From Puffinus mauretanicus (Eukaryota > Chordata > Aves > Procellariiformes > Procellariidae), in NCBI GenBank assembly GCA_023333565.1, contig JAJKFH010000374.1:2666001-2730000 (forward strand): a stretch of DNA of 64,000 nt, written 5' to 3'. Shown here in pieces: positions 1 through 11,367 of the stretch (position 1 is its first letter; each line of letters opens with the position of its first letter). Position numbers and translations under genes: made by a program. The notes below the pieces were generated by a model that saw nothing but the letters and a program-made list of their open reading frames with translations, had not been told where the DNA came from and ran no database searches.

Positions 1-1120
1 TTTGATGATCATACTTTAATTTTGACAGTCATTTCTACTATGCTGGGGCATATCTCATACCTTTCTGCCTTGAATGATGTCAAATACATTCAGTGCAGAG
101 AGACAGCCCACTTTACCTGTCGCTGCTTGGCTGTGTTATACATTTAGGTCTGTACGTTATCCTGATTGAGGCCTACTTGATGCCAGCAGAAATTCAGAGT
201 GAATTTGTGCCTGGGCCACAAGTTTTAGTTGGATTTCGGTCCCCTTGCACTTGCTGAAGAGGAGTTTGCTGTTTATATGGTTATAAGGACTGCTCACGGC
301 TTAAGGAGTTTCTCGCTGCCAACCTGTTGGAATTAAACCCTTTAAAGGTCTGTTATGGACTCCTGGACTAATCCCTGGATCATGCAGCCTCCTCTGCTGC
401 CTCCAATTCTCTACCTGTTTTGTGTGTAAAATGAGAGACTTCATTTTTCAGACTGTCAAAAATGTTTTTCATCAATCCTTAGACTACAAAAACTGGTAGT
501 CAGTGAAAGCCAAATATTTGAGATGTTTACCTCTGATAGGGAAGCGCATGCTGTAAAAGTGACTCTTATCAATGCTGTCTTTGTGAAAGCAGAAAGATGT
601 TCTTGGGTTTTGTAAGTATGTCTCACCTACATACCTTCAACGTACCTGTGCCTGCCAATGCTGCAGGCTGCAGCCCCGTGTAGAGGTGCTCAGGATGTCT
701 GGTTACTGTGGCACGGAGTTTGCTGTGACCTTATTTACCCTGCATAGCTTTCTGCAAGATAGCTGCAGCCAAGGATCCTGGAGGGCCATCACAGCTTACA
801 AACCAGTTGACTCTGGATTTCTGCTGGTGTACGCTATGTCAGTCAGACATGAAGTGGTAACCTCTCATGGTTGGGCAAGTTCTGTTGGCAGACACCTACA
901 GGGCAGCTGAAATTATCCTGACGAAAGAGTATTTTTAATGGTAGGCCTTATAATGCTGCTGGGCATGGAAATGTAGGGAGAGGGTGGGGTGGTTTTAGCA
1001 GATCGATATGAAGTGCAGCTTTGATATCACCAGACGGACATTAGCAGCGCTCTGCTCCCGCAGCGTAGCGATATCCTTCTGCTAGGGACATGTTTTACAT
1101 CTGGCATCTTGACTGATATT
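1..1120. other. Non-coding stretch, no gene seen
   Basis: Mixed-composition unique DNA. The only open frame of note is 74 codons (686-910, plus) and has no recognisable domain, so it is not called. If the poly(A) candidate at 1129 is real, the end of this stretch could be a 3' UTR whose coding exons lie left of the window; nothing here shows that directly. Confidence 0.5.
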
Positions 1121-1128
1121 GCTCTGGT

Positions 1129-1180
1129 AATAAAGTGTTTCTTTTTATTTTCATTTCTATGTGGATGTTTGTGTCGTGTA
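1129..1180 (+). terminator. Candidate poly(A) signal with GT-rich downstream element
   Basis: AATAAA stands at 1129-1134. A T-rich run follows, then a GT-rich stretch at about 1159-1180 (GTGGATGTTTGTGTCGTGT). This spacing and composition are what vertebrate cleavage and polyadenylation sites usually show. AATAAA alone occurs often by chance in AT-rich DNA, and no coding exon was found upstream, so function is inferred only from the pairing of the two elements. Confidence 0.25.
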
Positions 1181-1199
1181 CTGTCCCAGCACTGGAAAA

Positions 1200-3260
1200 G
1201 ATGATCAAATTAAAAAATACATCACAGAAAGCATTGCAGGGTGTTTATTCATAGCAGCATTGGAATGCTATGGTTAGTTTTATTCTGCAGTAACTCACTG
1301 TTTGAACGAAGGCATTTTGGGCACTGGCAACACAGGTTTAAAAGGCTACAAGCAGGTTAGGGAAATAATCAAGAAAAAGATGAGCTGGTAGGAGATAGAG
1401 CAAATAGACTCCTGTTTAATGCTTGGGGAATTACTTTAGGTATATTCTGCTCTTCAAATTGTTTGCTCTGATCTGAATGGCTATTTACCCTTCACTGTAT
1501 CAACTGAAATGTTTGCCTGCCTCAAAGTTCATATCACCTCGCAAGCAAGTTCACCTCAAGAAAGCTTCAGCCTTAGCCAAGTCAGAAGGAAAGAAAAAAA
1601 GGGAGAAGAAACTAGGAGAACAGAAAAGGAATTTCCTGGGGGAACTCAGGAGAGTCTTCTGTGTGTTAGCCAGTGAATCTTAAACAATATTAACTTCTTA
1701 GCAACAATGATTCTGTTTTGTTTAACTAACAAAGGATATTGTAAGCAGATACGTGCATCTAGGGCAGATAAGGTTTGCATTGGACAGTTCTTTTATTGGC
1801 CTGGCATTTGATAATTCACTCAAATTTAGCTATGGGACAAGAATTATGCATATTTGCTGCTAACTGAGGCAGAGGTTAGACATAAGGCTCCCAGTAATTT
1901 TCCAGTTCCTTGCTAAATTTAAATCTTAATAGAATGGGGCCCAGCCTGTCATCTTTATGTTTTCATGCCAATCCCAATGGAGTGGGGAACCAAAGGGTAG
2001 AATTTAACCTGTCTCTTCCTCTCAATAGAAGAGTAGCACTTTTGTGTTTGCATCTCTTTTCCATCCAAGATCTCAAAGCAATATTCTCTTTATGTCAGTG
2101 GAAAACCAAGGCACGGAGTAATTCAGTCACTATTCAGCCTATAATGTCAAAGCAGCAAGCTGGTTCGTTGCACCCCACATAATGAATTGTCGGAACACAT
2201 CCTCTGAAGTCCTGCATTTAAGTACTATAACACCCTATAAAGAAGAACAAGCTGAGGGAGAAGATGTTGAATGATTGCTAGCCCGTAGTTATGCAGGAGG
2301 CCAGTGGCAGACCCTGGGAATCCTGAATCCCGTCTCCATATCAAATTGCTAGATGTGCCTCCCTTGCTTTGAGCAATCATTTCCCTTGCTAAGGTAACTT
2401 CTTTTAAAGTATTTGAATTGTCAGCTAAAAGTCAAGCATAGATCAATTTTTTAGTTTTATCTCAGCTGGCTGAGGACTCCTTTAGTTCTGCACTGGACCG
2501 TCCCCGCTGTCACAGCTGCCCCACTTCACTCCTAGCCACAAGAGACTGGATTTCATAGGGTGGGAGGCTAAACTTCTTCTCAGCTTCATAGTTCAGGCAG
2601 GAAAATAGGATAAATCTGGCCAGGTTCTTGTTGCCAATGAAAGCCTTTTCTATCAAAAAGGAAGAAAAAAGCCATTTCTCTGTGCTCACCAGATTAAATA
2701 AGGAGTGGAATTCATTCTTTAGTAATCAGGAAAATTAAATAAAGCTGAGGAGACAGAACATAAGGGTGTAAATTTAGTTATTGAAGTGCTATATTAAATT
2801 CCTGGATTAGACACACAAGGAGGACATGCCTTTCATGGGAAAATGCCTTTTAGCCTGTCAGTCTTGGTGATGAGAATTCTCTAAATGGAGAATTTCTTTG
2901 GTGTCTGTGTGAATGTGAATGCCACACACCCAAATTTTACTGAGTCACACCTGGACCAACCCCAAAATTTCCAAAGCTGAGCTGAAATGGCCAGCCTCTT
3001 TCTTAGCTTCTCATCCCAATCCTTTAAAACTGCACTCCTCCCATAATCCCAGCACAGATTTCCATGAAATTCTAGGTCCCAGCTTGTCTGACAGGGCTGG
3101 GCCATGCTTGAACCTTCAACGTGATATTGTTCGTGTTTTCTGCTGACACTGAAGCCAGATGGACTGGAGAGCATTAGAAGATGTATTTGACTGAACTACT
3201 TCAGTTTCTGAATCACTAACAAAACACACAGGCAGGCTCTGGACACTCTCACTGTTGCAT
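1200..3260. other. Non-coding stretch, no gene seen
   Basis: AT-leaning unique sequence. Open frames of 68, 90, 97 and 75 codons occur, the last two overlapping on opposite strands at 2881-3174; none shows a domain, signal peptide or family resemblance. No repeat was recognised. Confidence 0.5.
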
Positions 3261-3267
3261 ACGTATA

Positions 3268-3358
3268 AATGGTTTATATTAACCTATCTCCCAAGGGTTT
3301 TGTGAGGATTAGTTAATATTTGCAAGGCATTTGTGGACATGCAGCATATTAAGTATCG
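3268..3358 (+). repeat. MIR-type SINE, 3' part
   Basis: This stretch follows the MIR 3' region in order: an 'acctatctcccaagggtt' block, then TTGTGAGGATTAGTTAATAT, then a 'gcaaggcattt' block, ending near 'atattaagtat'. The MIR consensus has TTGTGAGGATTAAATGAGTT followed by the 'aaagcgctt' and 'catagtaagcgctc' blocks. Only the 3' half is recognisable. MIR is an ancient tRNA-derived SINE that survives as worn copies in all amniotes. Confidence 0.6.
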
Positions 3359-3359
3359 T

Positions 3360-4955
3360 GAGCCAGTTCCTTCCTATTTAACTTGCATGACCTGATAAAG
3401 GATGCTGGTTTTCCTCTCTAATCTACATCTCGTAACACAGCAACCTTCTCCTGTTTGGCTTCTCCTATCTTCAGCTGTTGGACAGGAACAGTAAAGCCTG
3501 AACTCTATTCTTCACAATGATTTGCCCTTTTAGAAGAGGGGGGGAAGGAGAAGCCAGTGCAGAAGAAAGTGTGTGATGCTGCTTAGGCCTTGAAACGAGC
3601 AGAAAGTTGCCCTACAAAAGAAAATGACTACAGGCCTTTCAAAGAGGTGGATTTCCAAGCATAAATGTAAGCTCGGAGCGACTTCCCTAGCCTCTGCTTA
3701 GTGTTGTTAGTGGCTTCTGCTTCAGAGTTGAAGGGCTCATTTGAAAGCTTGTTTGCTTTTCCAGATGTATCAATTGACCTGTTGTTATCATTCCCCATAA
3801 ATCTGTTGGATTTCTAATATCTTGTGAAATACCTGTTTTGATAATCTCATTGAAACTGGGTCACTGAAGACACCTGGCAAGGAAAATGGTTTTCAATAGG
3901 CCTTTTTATTTCCTCATACATTGTAGGATGCAGCCTCAAAGGGTGAATTTGCTCCCCGGTTGCCCTGCCATATAAAGATTTTTACTGGTCCATGCAATTC
4001 TTTGCATATAAAGTAAAATGTCTCTTCTAATTAAATTTCTGTTACCTTTCATAAGCCAGGGTCTGATTTTTTTTTTTTTTTTCCCCCTTCTCTGGGGTGG
4101 GGTGAATGCCCTTTTCCTGGGACAGCTGTGGTCAGGCCAGTCTCATGAGGCTTCTGACTCCCACTGGCATGAACTTAGTTCTGCATTGCTCTCTCTGCGC
4201 TAATGCATTTCGGAGGTTCCCAAAATCATTAACCCTCTGAAAAACCTATTGGCGATGACCCAGGGCAAATTAGGCACCACTGAATATGGAGGATGGTATT
4301 CTGGCCTGGTGAAAGGTCGTTCATTTTTGCCTTCAGAAATTATGTGGGAAGGCTGGAATGGGGAGGGACAACAGCTCTTTGCTGGTGTGAACCTCAGGTG
4401 GAGGAGGGATTTTCGGTGCAGAGGAGCAATGGCAGATGGTGCAAGCATTTGAGGCATGTAGATGCAACAAAATCATTGCCAGTGGCAGAACTGATGATGA
4501 CTTCACCTGGATCAGGGTTTCAGTCTGGTATCTCCAGCCACTCAATACTGTTGACTTTCTGAAAAAAGTAAAGAAAATGTTCTTGTGACTGGTCCTGGCA
4601 ATCATGGCCATTCTGGGGCCATATGAGTATTGCCTAGTTCAAAGCATCATCTATGGAAATGATCATGAAGAAGCCATATAGTAACATCTTTAGTTCTGTA
4701 GGAAAATTCACCTTCCCTCCAATTTATCAGCTGTAATTAGAGGTGGCATTTACCCCTCTTTCATTGCGGAGAGGTAAATGCCAGAGTAAGAGAACCTTGT
4801 TAGCAAAGGAAAGAGGGAGCCTTTAAACTGCATTTAGTCATTTTAGGCATAAAATGCCTCTGATGTGAGGTATAGAGGGGTCTTTTTTACAAAGAGCAGT
4901 GGGAGCAAGCAATCAAGGTCATTTTACAGTTTGTCAGCTGGAGTGGGTATTGCTC
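3360..4955. other. Non-coding stretch with a T16 tract
   Basis: No gene seen. A run of 16 T lies at 4067-4082 just before a C-rich run. Four short frames overlap on both strands between 4200 and 4611, which is the pattern of chance open frames rather than a gene. No exon or further repeat was recognised. Confidence 0.5.
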
Positions 4956-4959
4956 ACTG

Positions 4960-5032
4960 TAATAGCAAAAGACAGGATCAGACAATCCAGAAGGTCCTTC
5001 CAGCCCTGTATTCCTAAACATGTGTTGAGTAA
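4960..5032 (+). repeat. Possible CR1 LINE 3' tail fragment
   Basis: The words AATCCAGAAGGTCCTTCCAG and CCCTGTATTCCTA resemble the avian CR1 3' end, which typically reads 'ggtcccttccaaccc' and then runs into 8-bp units like ATTCTATG. Only one decayed tail unit is visible and the rest of the element is absent. CR1 copies are usually 5'-truncated, which would fit. The match is short, so an unrelated sequence is possible. Confidence 0.4.
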
Positions 5033-5039
5033 CAAATAC

Positions 5040-5929
5040 AAAGGGCAAGGGAACTCTGCTGGGTGGAGGCAGGGTAAATTACAGTTTGTAACTCAGCGTA
5101 TGAGTTATGATAGGTATGCCAGACCTTGGCTGGTATAAACTGGCACAGGCTTTAGTGAAGCTGCAGTGGTCTAGTTTAGCTGAGGATTTGCCCCTTGGTG
5201 CTTAAAAAGTTAGCAATTTTATGCACAAAAAATACAGTAATTTTTTTTTTTATTGCCCTTTAGTCCATTCCTGACTTATATTAGCCATCAGTTTTACTTC
5301 CCTGGGGAGTATGTTTCAGGCCAACAGATTTCTAGACTTCATCATTTTCTGGACAGCAACCCTAGACCCTCCTTTTCTTCAAAGCTTGACTCCATATTTT
5401 TTTTTTCCAGCTGAACCCCTTGAGCTTTTGCAAATTCCTCTCTTCCATGGTAGTTTTCTTAGCAAGTTCTTGCTGGCCTTTCTACTCCTCCCCCATCCAT
5501 CTGGCTGTGCCACTCACATTTAGTCCTTTATATCTATCCTTATAAATCACTTCTGGTTTTCCTCTCACCCTTTGGCTTTTTTGGCTGTATTTCTGGCCCA
5601 TAGCATCCTGGGAGTAAATTGAATATAGAGATGTGTCCTGCCTCTGATCAAGGAAACTTCCAGTTTCTTTAGCCATGTGTTGTTTTCATTAATGCCATAT
5701 TTTTCTCCAAGCTTTGATCTCATTTACTTTCTACAGTCCATTTAACATTAACATTTTGCAGTGATTCTGCTATGAAAGTGTCTTTTGTGTTATTTCCCTT
5801 TTCACAAACATTTCTGTTTGCATTCTCACAGATCTCACAGGCTTTTCCATTTAGTCCCTAGGTTTATGAACTCCTTTTGAATTGTGTTTTCCCTGCCTTC
5901 CTTGGTGTTTGCAGCATCTCCTGATTTAG
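5040..5929. other. Non-coding stretch, T-rich
   Basis: AT-rich sequence with several short poly-T runs, for example near 5239 and 5400. The frames of 70 and 64 codons are composed mostly of such low-complexity sequence. No gene, RNA or named repeat was seen. Confidence 0.5.
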
Positions 5930-6608
5930 ATTCAATATCTGAATTTAATTAGTATGCTCTCTACTCTCATTCAGATCATTAAATCAGTCCACGAGGAGCA
6001 AAGTGATAGGATGAGCCTGGAGCAATGTATGCCTATGCAGAGGATCAGACAAATGAACGGCAATAAGCATTAACAGAGAAATTGTTAATATCAATACACT
6101 TCTTTCCTGGGGAGCGCGTTGATGGGATCTAAAGCCATGAGAAATGATACATGAATGTTTAGTCTCAGGTGGCATCTTTTGCAGATAAATTTGGATTAAG
6201 CTGCAATAAATTCATGGCCCTGCCTGTTAAAGCTGTCAGCAAAGAGTGTGAGGAGCCCAGCCAAGATGTAACACAAGAATGGATTAGCATCTCACAATCT
6301 CCCTGGGATAACGCAAACTCTAATCTAGCTGCATTCCTGGGATAGAAGTAGGACATCTGAATCATGGAATGCAGTTTGTCATCAAAGCATAAGCCTCGAT
6401 TAAAGATAACCCAGAGGTTCTGGAGCAACATAAATGAATGCACTGAAAACCCTCTGAATGAGAATGACAGAAGAGATGGAACCTGAAAGATTCTTAGCTG
6501 GGATTTGTCGTATATTTTGGTCTTTTGGGCCCTGGCCAGACTACTGCCAGTGCTAAGAGATCGGTGTTTTGATCCAATTCCATGACAATCAATAGATTGC
6601 AAGGGCAT
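5930..6608. other. Candidate conserved non-coding sequence
   Basis: About 680 bp of high-complexity, repeat-free sequence with homeodomain-like TAATTA-type words (for example GAATTTAATTAGTATGCT near 5941) and several 'gattaa' or 'attagc' words. A 147-codon minus-strand frame (6165-6608) lies inside; its product shows no domain or known family, so it is not called as a gene. The texture resembles distal enhancers in vertebrate developmental loci, but no alignment was available. Confidence 0.25.
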
Positions 6609-6713
6609 ATTTTAGATGTTCAGCAAATCAGCAGGTGCCATTCAGAGATGGATTACTGTGCCTTCTATCCACATGTGCTTGGCATATGTTCCATTATTTA
6701 TGTTCTCCCCAGA

Positions 6714-6737
6714 TAGATCAATAGATCTATTGATCTA
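6714..6737. repeat. Perfect 24-bp palindrome
   Basis: The sequence is its own reverse complement over 24 bp with no spacer, centred on AGATCT (6723-6728). Each half-site reads TAGATCAATAGA. The flanking pair (a at 6713, c at 6738) breaks the symmetry. It could bind a dimeric protein, or extrude as a small cruciform, or be chance. Confidence 0.9.
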
Positions 6738-6739
6738 CT

Positions 6740-8210
6740 GAATAGGCTAATTTTTTTTCTCCCCATCATCATCATAATCAGAGAGCTGACTGATGACTGT
6801 ATTACTTTGTTTTGCTGTGTTATGCTTTTAACTTCTTCAACTTCACCCAACAGTTAAAACAGTAGTTAATCCAAGCTCATCTGTTTTTCATCTGGAAGTC
6901 TGGGCATATGTTTTGTGAATGAAGACACATACCCTGACAGATAACACTTACTGTAGTCATTGGGAGGCACATGAGGTTATCTCACAAGCGCAGCATAAAG
7001 ACTCAGATGTCAGTAGAATATAAAAATCCAAGGCACAGGGAAATATTGATAGTATGCGCATTGTGGCCTTGTCCTTTTGATATAGATGAGAGCAGTGAGT
7101 GAGAACATGAGGTCATGTGAGGAAAAACCCTGATGCCCCAGTTTCTGTAGCCACCAGATTTCTTTACAGCAGCATCTGCTATACCAAAGTCACTGTTGTT
7201 TTGGGAACTCCAAAACACCAGTTTTGTTTATGCCTGCTTTGGGCAAATGCAGATGGTGAGGCAGCGATCCCATGGTCCCGGGTTAGCAAAGGAGAAAAAT
7301 GACTTGCTGTCTTGTGTGGGGAAGACAAAGGTGGCCCTTTGAAAGACCTAGGGGCTTGCTGAGGTAGCCAGTTAGAGGCATTATTCAAGGTAATATTAGA
7401 GGTCTACAGTGCTGATACAAGGAAAAAATTTAAATCAGTTTTGTATGGTTGTCCAGTGGGAATGACTGAGGACTGCTTTCTGTGCTTCTTTGTAGAAGGC
7501 TGTAGTTAAGAAAGCCACTGTGGCTTGTTGGAGGTTCAAGTGAGGGAAGCAAAGGATTTTTTTTATTCTGTGGTTGTGTCAAGGGAAGGATTTGGCAGCA
7601 GGCATGCTAGAAAATTGTGAAGTGGTGGAGACAAAGCTATACTGGCAATATGGAGTGAGTTGAAGAAAACTTTCCTTTAGGCTCATTGAAAAAATAGAAA
7701 ATAAGTTTGACAGTTATGTCTCTATTTGTTTCTTCTCTAAAATGGATTGCTTTTTCCTCCAGAGATTCTGCAAAAGATGTAGGCATGAGTAGCAGACGCT
7801 TCAATTGCAAATTTAGAGAGCAAGCTGTCTACCTTATGATTCTTATTCTAGAATCAGCACCACAAAGTACCCATTTGCAGAGAAATTGTAAGGTTTCAGC
7901 ACGTCTTGTTTCCTAACTTACCATTGGAGAAAACTTCCCAGGCTGGGAATTCAGTTTGCAGCACAGCTGAGGAGTGGAGTAAGAGCTGAGGGGGAAAGCA
8001 TGATGTGTGTAGACAAGATGAAACAAGTCAGAGGCTCTCCACCTGCCTGTTGTTAACTTACATACTTGAGCAAAACCAAACCACCAACAACATCTAGAGA
8101 CTTGTATCCTGCAACACTCCTTTTTCTTGTCCTCCCTAGATTTTGGAGAGGCTGCACCTGACCTTTGTATGTGCTGACTCTAGATGTGCCAAGCAAGCAG
8201 TTCAGTAACA
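6740..8210. other. Non-coding stretch, no gene seen
   Basis: Mixed unique DNA. Small overlapping frames at 7003-7388 lie on both strands with no recognisable product, and a 69-codon frame at 7707-7916 likewise. No repeat family was recognised. Confidence 0.5.
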
Positions 8211-8221
8211 AGCTAAGTGAA

Positions 8222-8252
8222 AATAATTATTTTAATTAGTGTAATTGGATTA
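8222..8252. promoter_or_regulatory. Homeodomain-type binding-site cluster
   Basis: Within 31 bp there are AATAATTA, a perfect TAATTA (8233-8238) and GTAATTGGATTA (8241-8252). The last combines a TAAT core with a GGATTA word, the type preferred by bicoid/paired-class homeodomains. Such packing is common in developmental enhancers but also arises in AT-rich DNA. Function is inferred from motif words alone. Confidence 0.3.
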
Positions 8253-8259
8253 CACCAAA

Positions 8260-10825
8260 GTGTTTTGGGGACTGCTGTTCTGCTTCAGATAAGTTGTTCA
8301 AAGTATCCTGGATGTACATCACTCCTAAACTAATACATTATGTAGGGGTTTAGGCAGGGAAAACGGCATCGGCCAGAAAAATGCTTGGTTTACTTCAGAT
8401 TTGATATTTAATAATACAAGGAACATAGTATGGATTGCAATAGGTTTTTACTAGGACAGCAGATTGTTTTTGCAAGCTGTCATCGTGTGCACCTTGCTTT
8501 CTCAGGAAGTCATAAGGTTATAGGTATTTTCTTAACCTTTGTTTCTTGCTTGTCATCAACAGCTGAAATCCCACCATCATCAACTGTGGACAGAAAAACC
8601 AAAGCTCCCCGTTATATGGGACCTTACCTTTTAACGGGACCAGGTCATCAATCAGCTATCTAAAGCACTGAAGGCCCTTGGTCAGCATAAGTTATAGAGA
8701 TAAATAGTGGAGATCAAATTGAGATATGCCTGAAAACTTGGGTATCTTTGGTGGTGAAATAGTTGCATCTCAAAAGGTATTTGACTGCAACTGATTACAT
8801 CTGCTTTCAATTAGCAGAGGAAATAACTAGCAAATCATCAGTGTTACTTCCCTCCACAGCAGTTTTTTTGAGGCAGCCTTCTATAACCTGACATACTTGA
8901 CAGCATATTTTAGCACTAACACTTGGTATGGCTGTTTCTTCTCCTGAGAGGAACTGTGATTCTCACTAAGGAAACCCACTGAATGCAATTAATTAATTTA
9001 CTGTAGCATGGTCCGTTACACTTCAACAGATAAGCATTTGCTACTTGTGGCTGGTGAGATCAGACAGCATCAACTGTAAGCAAACTCAATTTCAGAATTT
9101 CAGCATTGGTTTCATTCCTTGGCTTCTGCCCGTGTGTTGTTCAAGTTGAGATTGAATTTGACTTTCATGTGCACAGTCCTTTCGTTCCTGTAGATCTTCT
9201 AAATGAGATTATAATGGATGACATAGCTAATACCTCCTGCCCTTGGTGAGATCATAGCAGGTTACTCGAACACTACCTGAAAGTCAGATTATGATGGCCA
9301 GAGTAAATGTTTGGTGAAGATAAGTAACTGGATGATAAAACTAAATGCCTATTGGTTATCCAAGGAAACTGAACAGAGAAAACAGGCTGGGACAAATTGT
9401 AAGAATGGTTTATTCACATGGATATACGGTATTATATTAAACATGCTAAGTTTGGGGTATGCTAGAGACTCTTTTTTTATTACATCTTTAACAGTCAAGT
9501 GAACATGGTTTTAGAAGAGTGGAATGTTTTAAGCAAAACATTGCTGACCTAGATTTTCAAAATGGGTGAGCTTGAGGACACTGTCTTCATTTTATGCCTT
9601 GTTAACTTAGCCTGTTCTTTAGAGTTTCCATGGAAACTACCTCTTCTTCGGTGACAGATAAAAACTTTTGATGGTTCGAGTAAGAAGAAGGTAGCAGGAG
9701 GTACTAGGGCACAGAATGTTTTACAGAGCCCTAATGGAAGAAGGCAATGAATGAACTTTGAACATAAACAAAGGAGAGGTAGTAGAAGACCATAAATGTC
9801 AGTGCATTGACAGCTAGGATGATTCAAAGTTACTAAGGGATGTGAAAGTACAAACTTAACAGAGCATGACCTTGTTCTGATAGTTAATGAAGTCAAGCTG
9901 GGCTCAGGATAGAATAACAGAGATCAGTCTGACTTTCTCTTTATGGATTTGGGCTCCAACCCAAAATTACAAATGCGATAGTGCTGAGAGAGTATTCAAA
10001 GAGCACCAGGCCTGATGCAGCTTTGTGCATAAGGCACCTATGGTAAGAATGCACTTGTGCCATGTGGCCGTATTGCACCCAATGCATTTCTAGGCTACTG
10101 TGTATACTGCACTGTCCCTGTCAGTCTGGGATTAATGGTATGAAGTTATCATTAATTAATATAACTACGTGATTGTATTACAGATTGAACTATTCTTCTT
10201 GGCTGGTATTGTAAATTAATTGTAGGCTAGTATTTTCTAAGGACTTCAGAAAATGCAGTCAGCAGTTCCTTGTGCATTGATGTTCACTGGGTGTTCAGCT
10301 CTTAGCCCCTTTTTAAAAATCACAGCCATGAAACATGGTAGAAGCCAAATTTTCCAGTAGTGCTTCCAAGTAGCTGCACGTGGTTTTTGCAGGCTTAGCC
10401 ACCTGACTTATTTGTACGAGCGTGCTTTGTCACTGGCATTGGGTTATTAGCTATCTCTAGTGCCCTGTAAGGAAGAGGTGCAACACTAAGTACTTAATCT
10501 GGTTCATCATGGATATGAGGTGAAGAGCAAAAGTCAGACTTGAAAGATCCATTGTCAAGCTGAATCTATCCTTATGTTGAATACAAAGTGCTTTTTTCTT
10601 TCTGGGTAAGCCCACCCTATCTTTACAGTTTCACGCTAAAACATGTCCATTCTGCTTTGAGAAAACTTTAAATTTGCATGCATTGCTAATAGTTTTGCAT
10701 CTTACTAATGTGATCTCATAGTTTATAAGTCAAAAGTGATATAAAGCATTTAGATTCTTGTCACAACAAAAGATTTCAGCAGAGCCAGATTGAAAATTAT
10801 GCAGACAGTCGGGCATTAGTTAGAG
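8260..10825. other. Non-coding stretch, no gene seen
   Basis: AT-rich unique sequence. A 115-codon minus-strand frame (9549-9896) has no recognisable domain. AT-rich homeodomain-like words recur (ATTAATTAATTT near 8988, ATTAATTAATAT near 10151), and a perfect octamer-type ATTTGCAT occurs near 10672. No exon was recognised. Confidence 0.5.
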
Positions 10826-10829
10826 AATG

Positions 10830-10995
10830 GAGAGCTGTATGTGTGATTCTGGGCTCTACTATTATAAGATTCTGGACAAGTTAAATGATGCTTTTCTCAA
10901 GCCTGTGTTTTCCAATCTGTAAAGTAATATGATGGTATCTATATTTTTATAAGTAGTTCTTTTAAGGTCTAGGAGTTGAAAGATCTGTATATGTA
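10830..10995 (+). repeat. MIR-type SINE
   Basis: Several MIR landmarks occur in the right order: 'attctgggctctact' (consensus 'atcccggctctgccact'), 'ctggacaagttaaatgatgc' (consensus 'ttgggcaagtcacttaacct'), 'tcaagcctgtgttttccaat' (consensus 'gagcctcagtttcctcat'), then 'ctgtaaagtaatatgatgg' (consensus 'ctgtaaaatggggataat'). Heavy divergence is normal for a family this old. Both ends are approximate. Confidence 0.7.
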
Positions 10996-11072
10996 CTGGG
11001 GGGATCTATAACTATTACTGGCCAAACAATAGGACTAACTGCAAGTCAGAAGCCCTTAAGTGGTACTGTTTA

Positions 11073-11077
11073 GAAGT
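11073..11077. repeat. Target-site duplication, left copy
   Basis: GAAGT (ACTTC on the minus strand) lies immediately outside the LTR and is repeated exactly at 11603-11607. Five base pairs is a common duplication length for avian ERV integration. Confidence 0.75.
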
Positions 11078-11191
11078 TATTGTGGTTTAATCCGGCAGGA
11101 AGCTAAACGCCACACAGCCGCTCGCTCATTTCCCCTGTGGGATGGGGGAGAGAAAAAAAAAAGTAAAAATCGTGGGGTGAGATAAAGAGAG

Positions 11192-11197
11192 TTTAAT
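11192..11197 (-). terminator. LTR poly(A) signal ATTAAA
   Basis: ATTAAA on the minus strand lies about 150 bp downstream of the LTR TATA box and about 115 bp before the LTR 3' end. T-rich and C-rich sequence follows. This is the place where an LTR R region would carry its polyadenylation signal. Confidence 0.6.
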
Positions 11198-11344
11198 AGG
11201 ACAGAAAAGGAAGGGAAAATAATGATGATGATGATACAAGAATATACAAAATAAGTGATGCACAATGCAATTGCTCACCACCCGCCAACCAATACCCAGC
11301 CAGTTCCCAAGCAGCGGTAGCTGCCCCCCAGCCAACTCCCCCAG

Positions 11345-11367
11345 TTTATATAGCGAGCATGACGTCA
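11345..11367 (-). promoter_or_regulatory. LTR core promoter: CRE palindrome plus TATA box
   Basis: On the minus strand a perfect TGACGTCA (11360-11367) is followed after 7 bp by TATATAAA (11345-11352). TGACGTCA is the canonical binding site of CREB/ATF factors, and the second word is a strong TATA box. Both are intact even though the LTR end has decayed, so this LTR may still be able to act as a promoter or enhancer. Activity is inferred, not shown. Confidence 0.65.

Noticed and set aside
361..480. Possible further MIR around 'tgtgtgtaaaatgagaga'
   Set aside because: Only the 'gtaaaatg' word matches; the other landmarks are missing or out of order.
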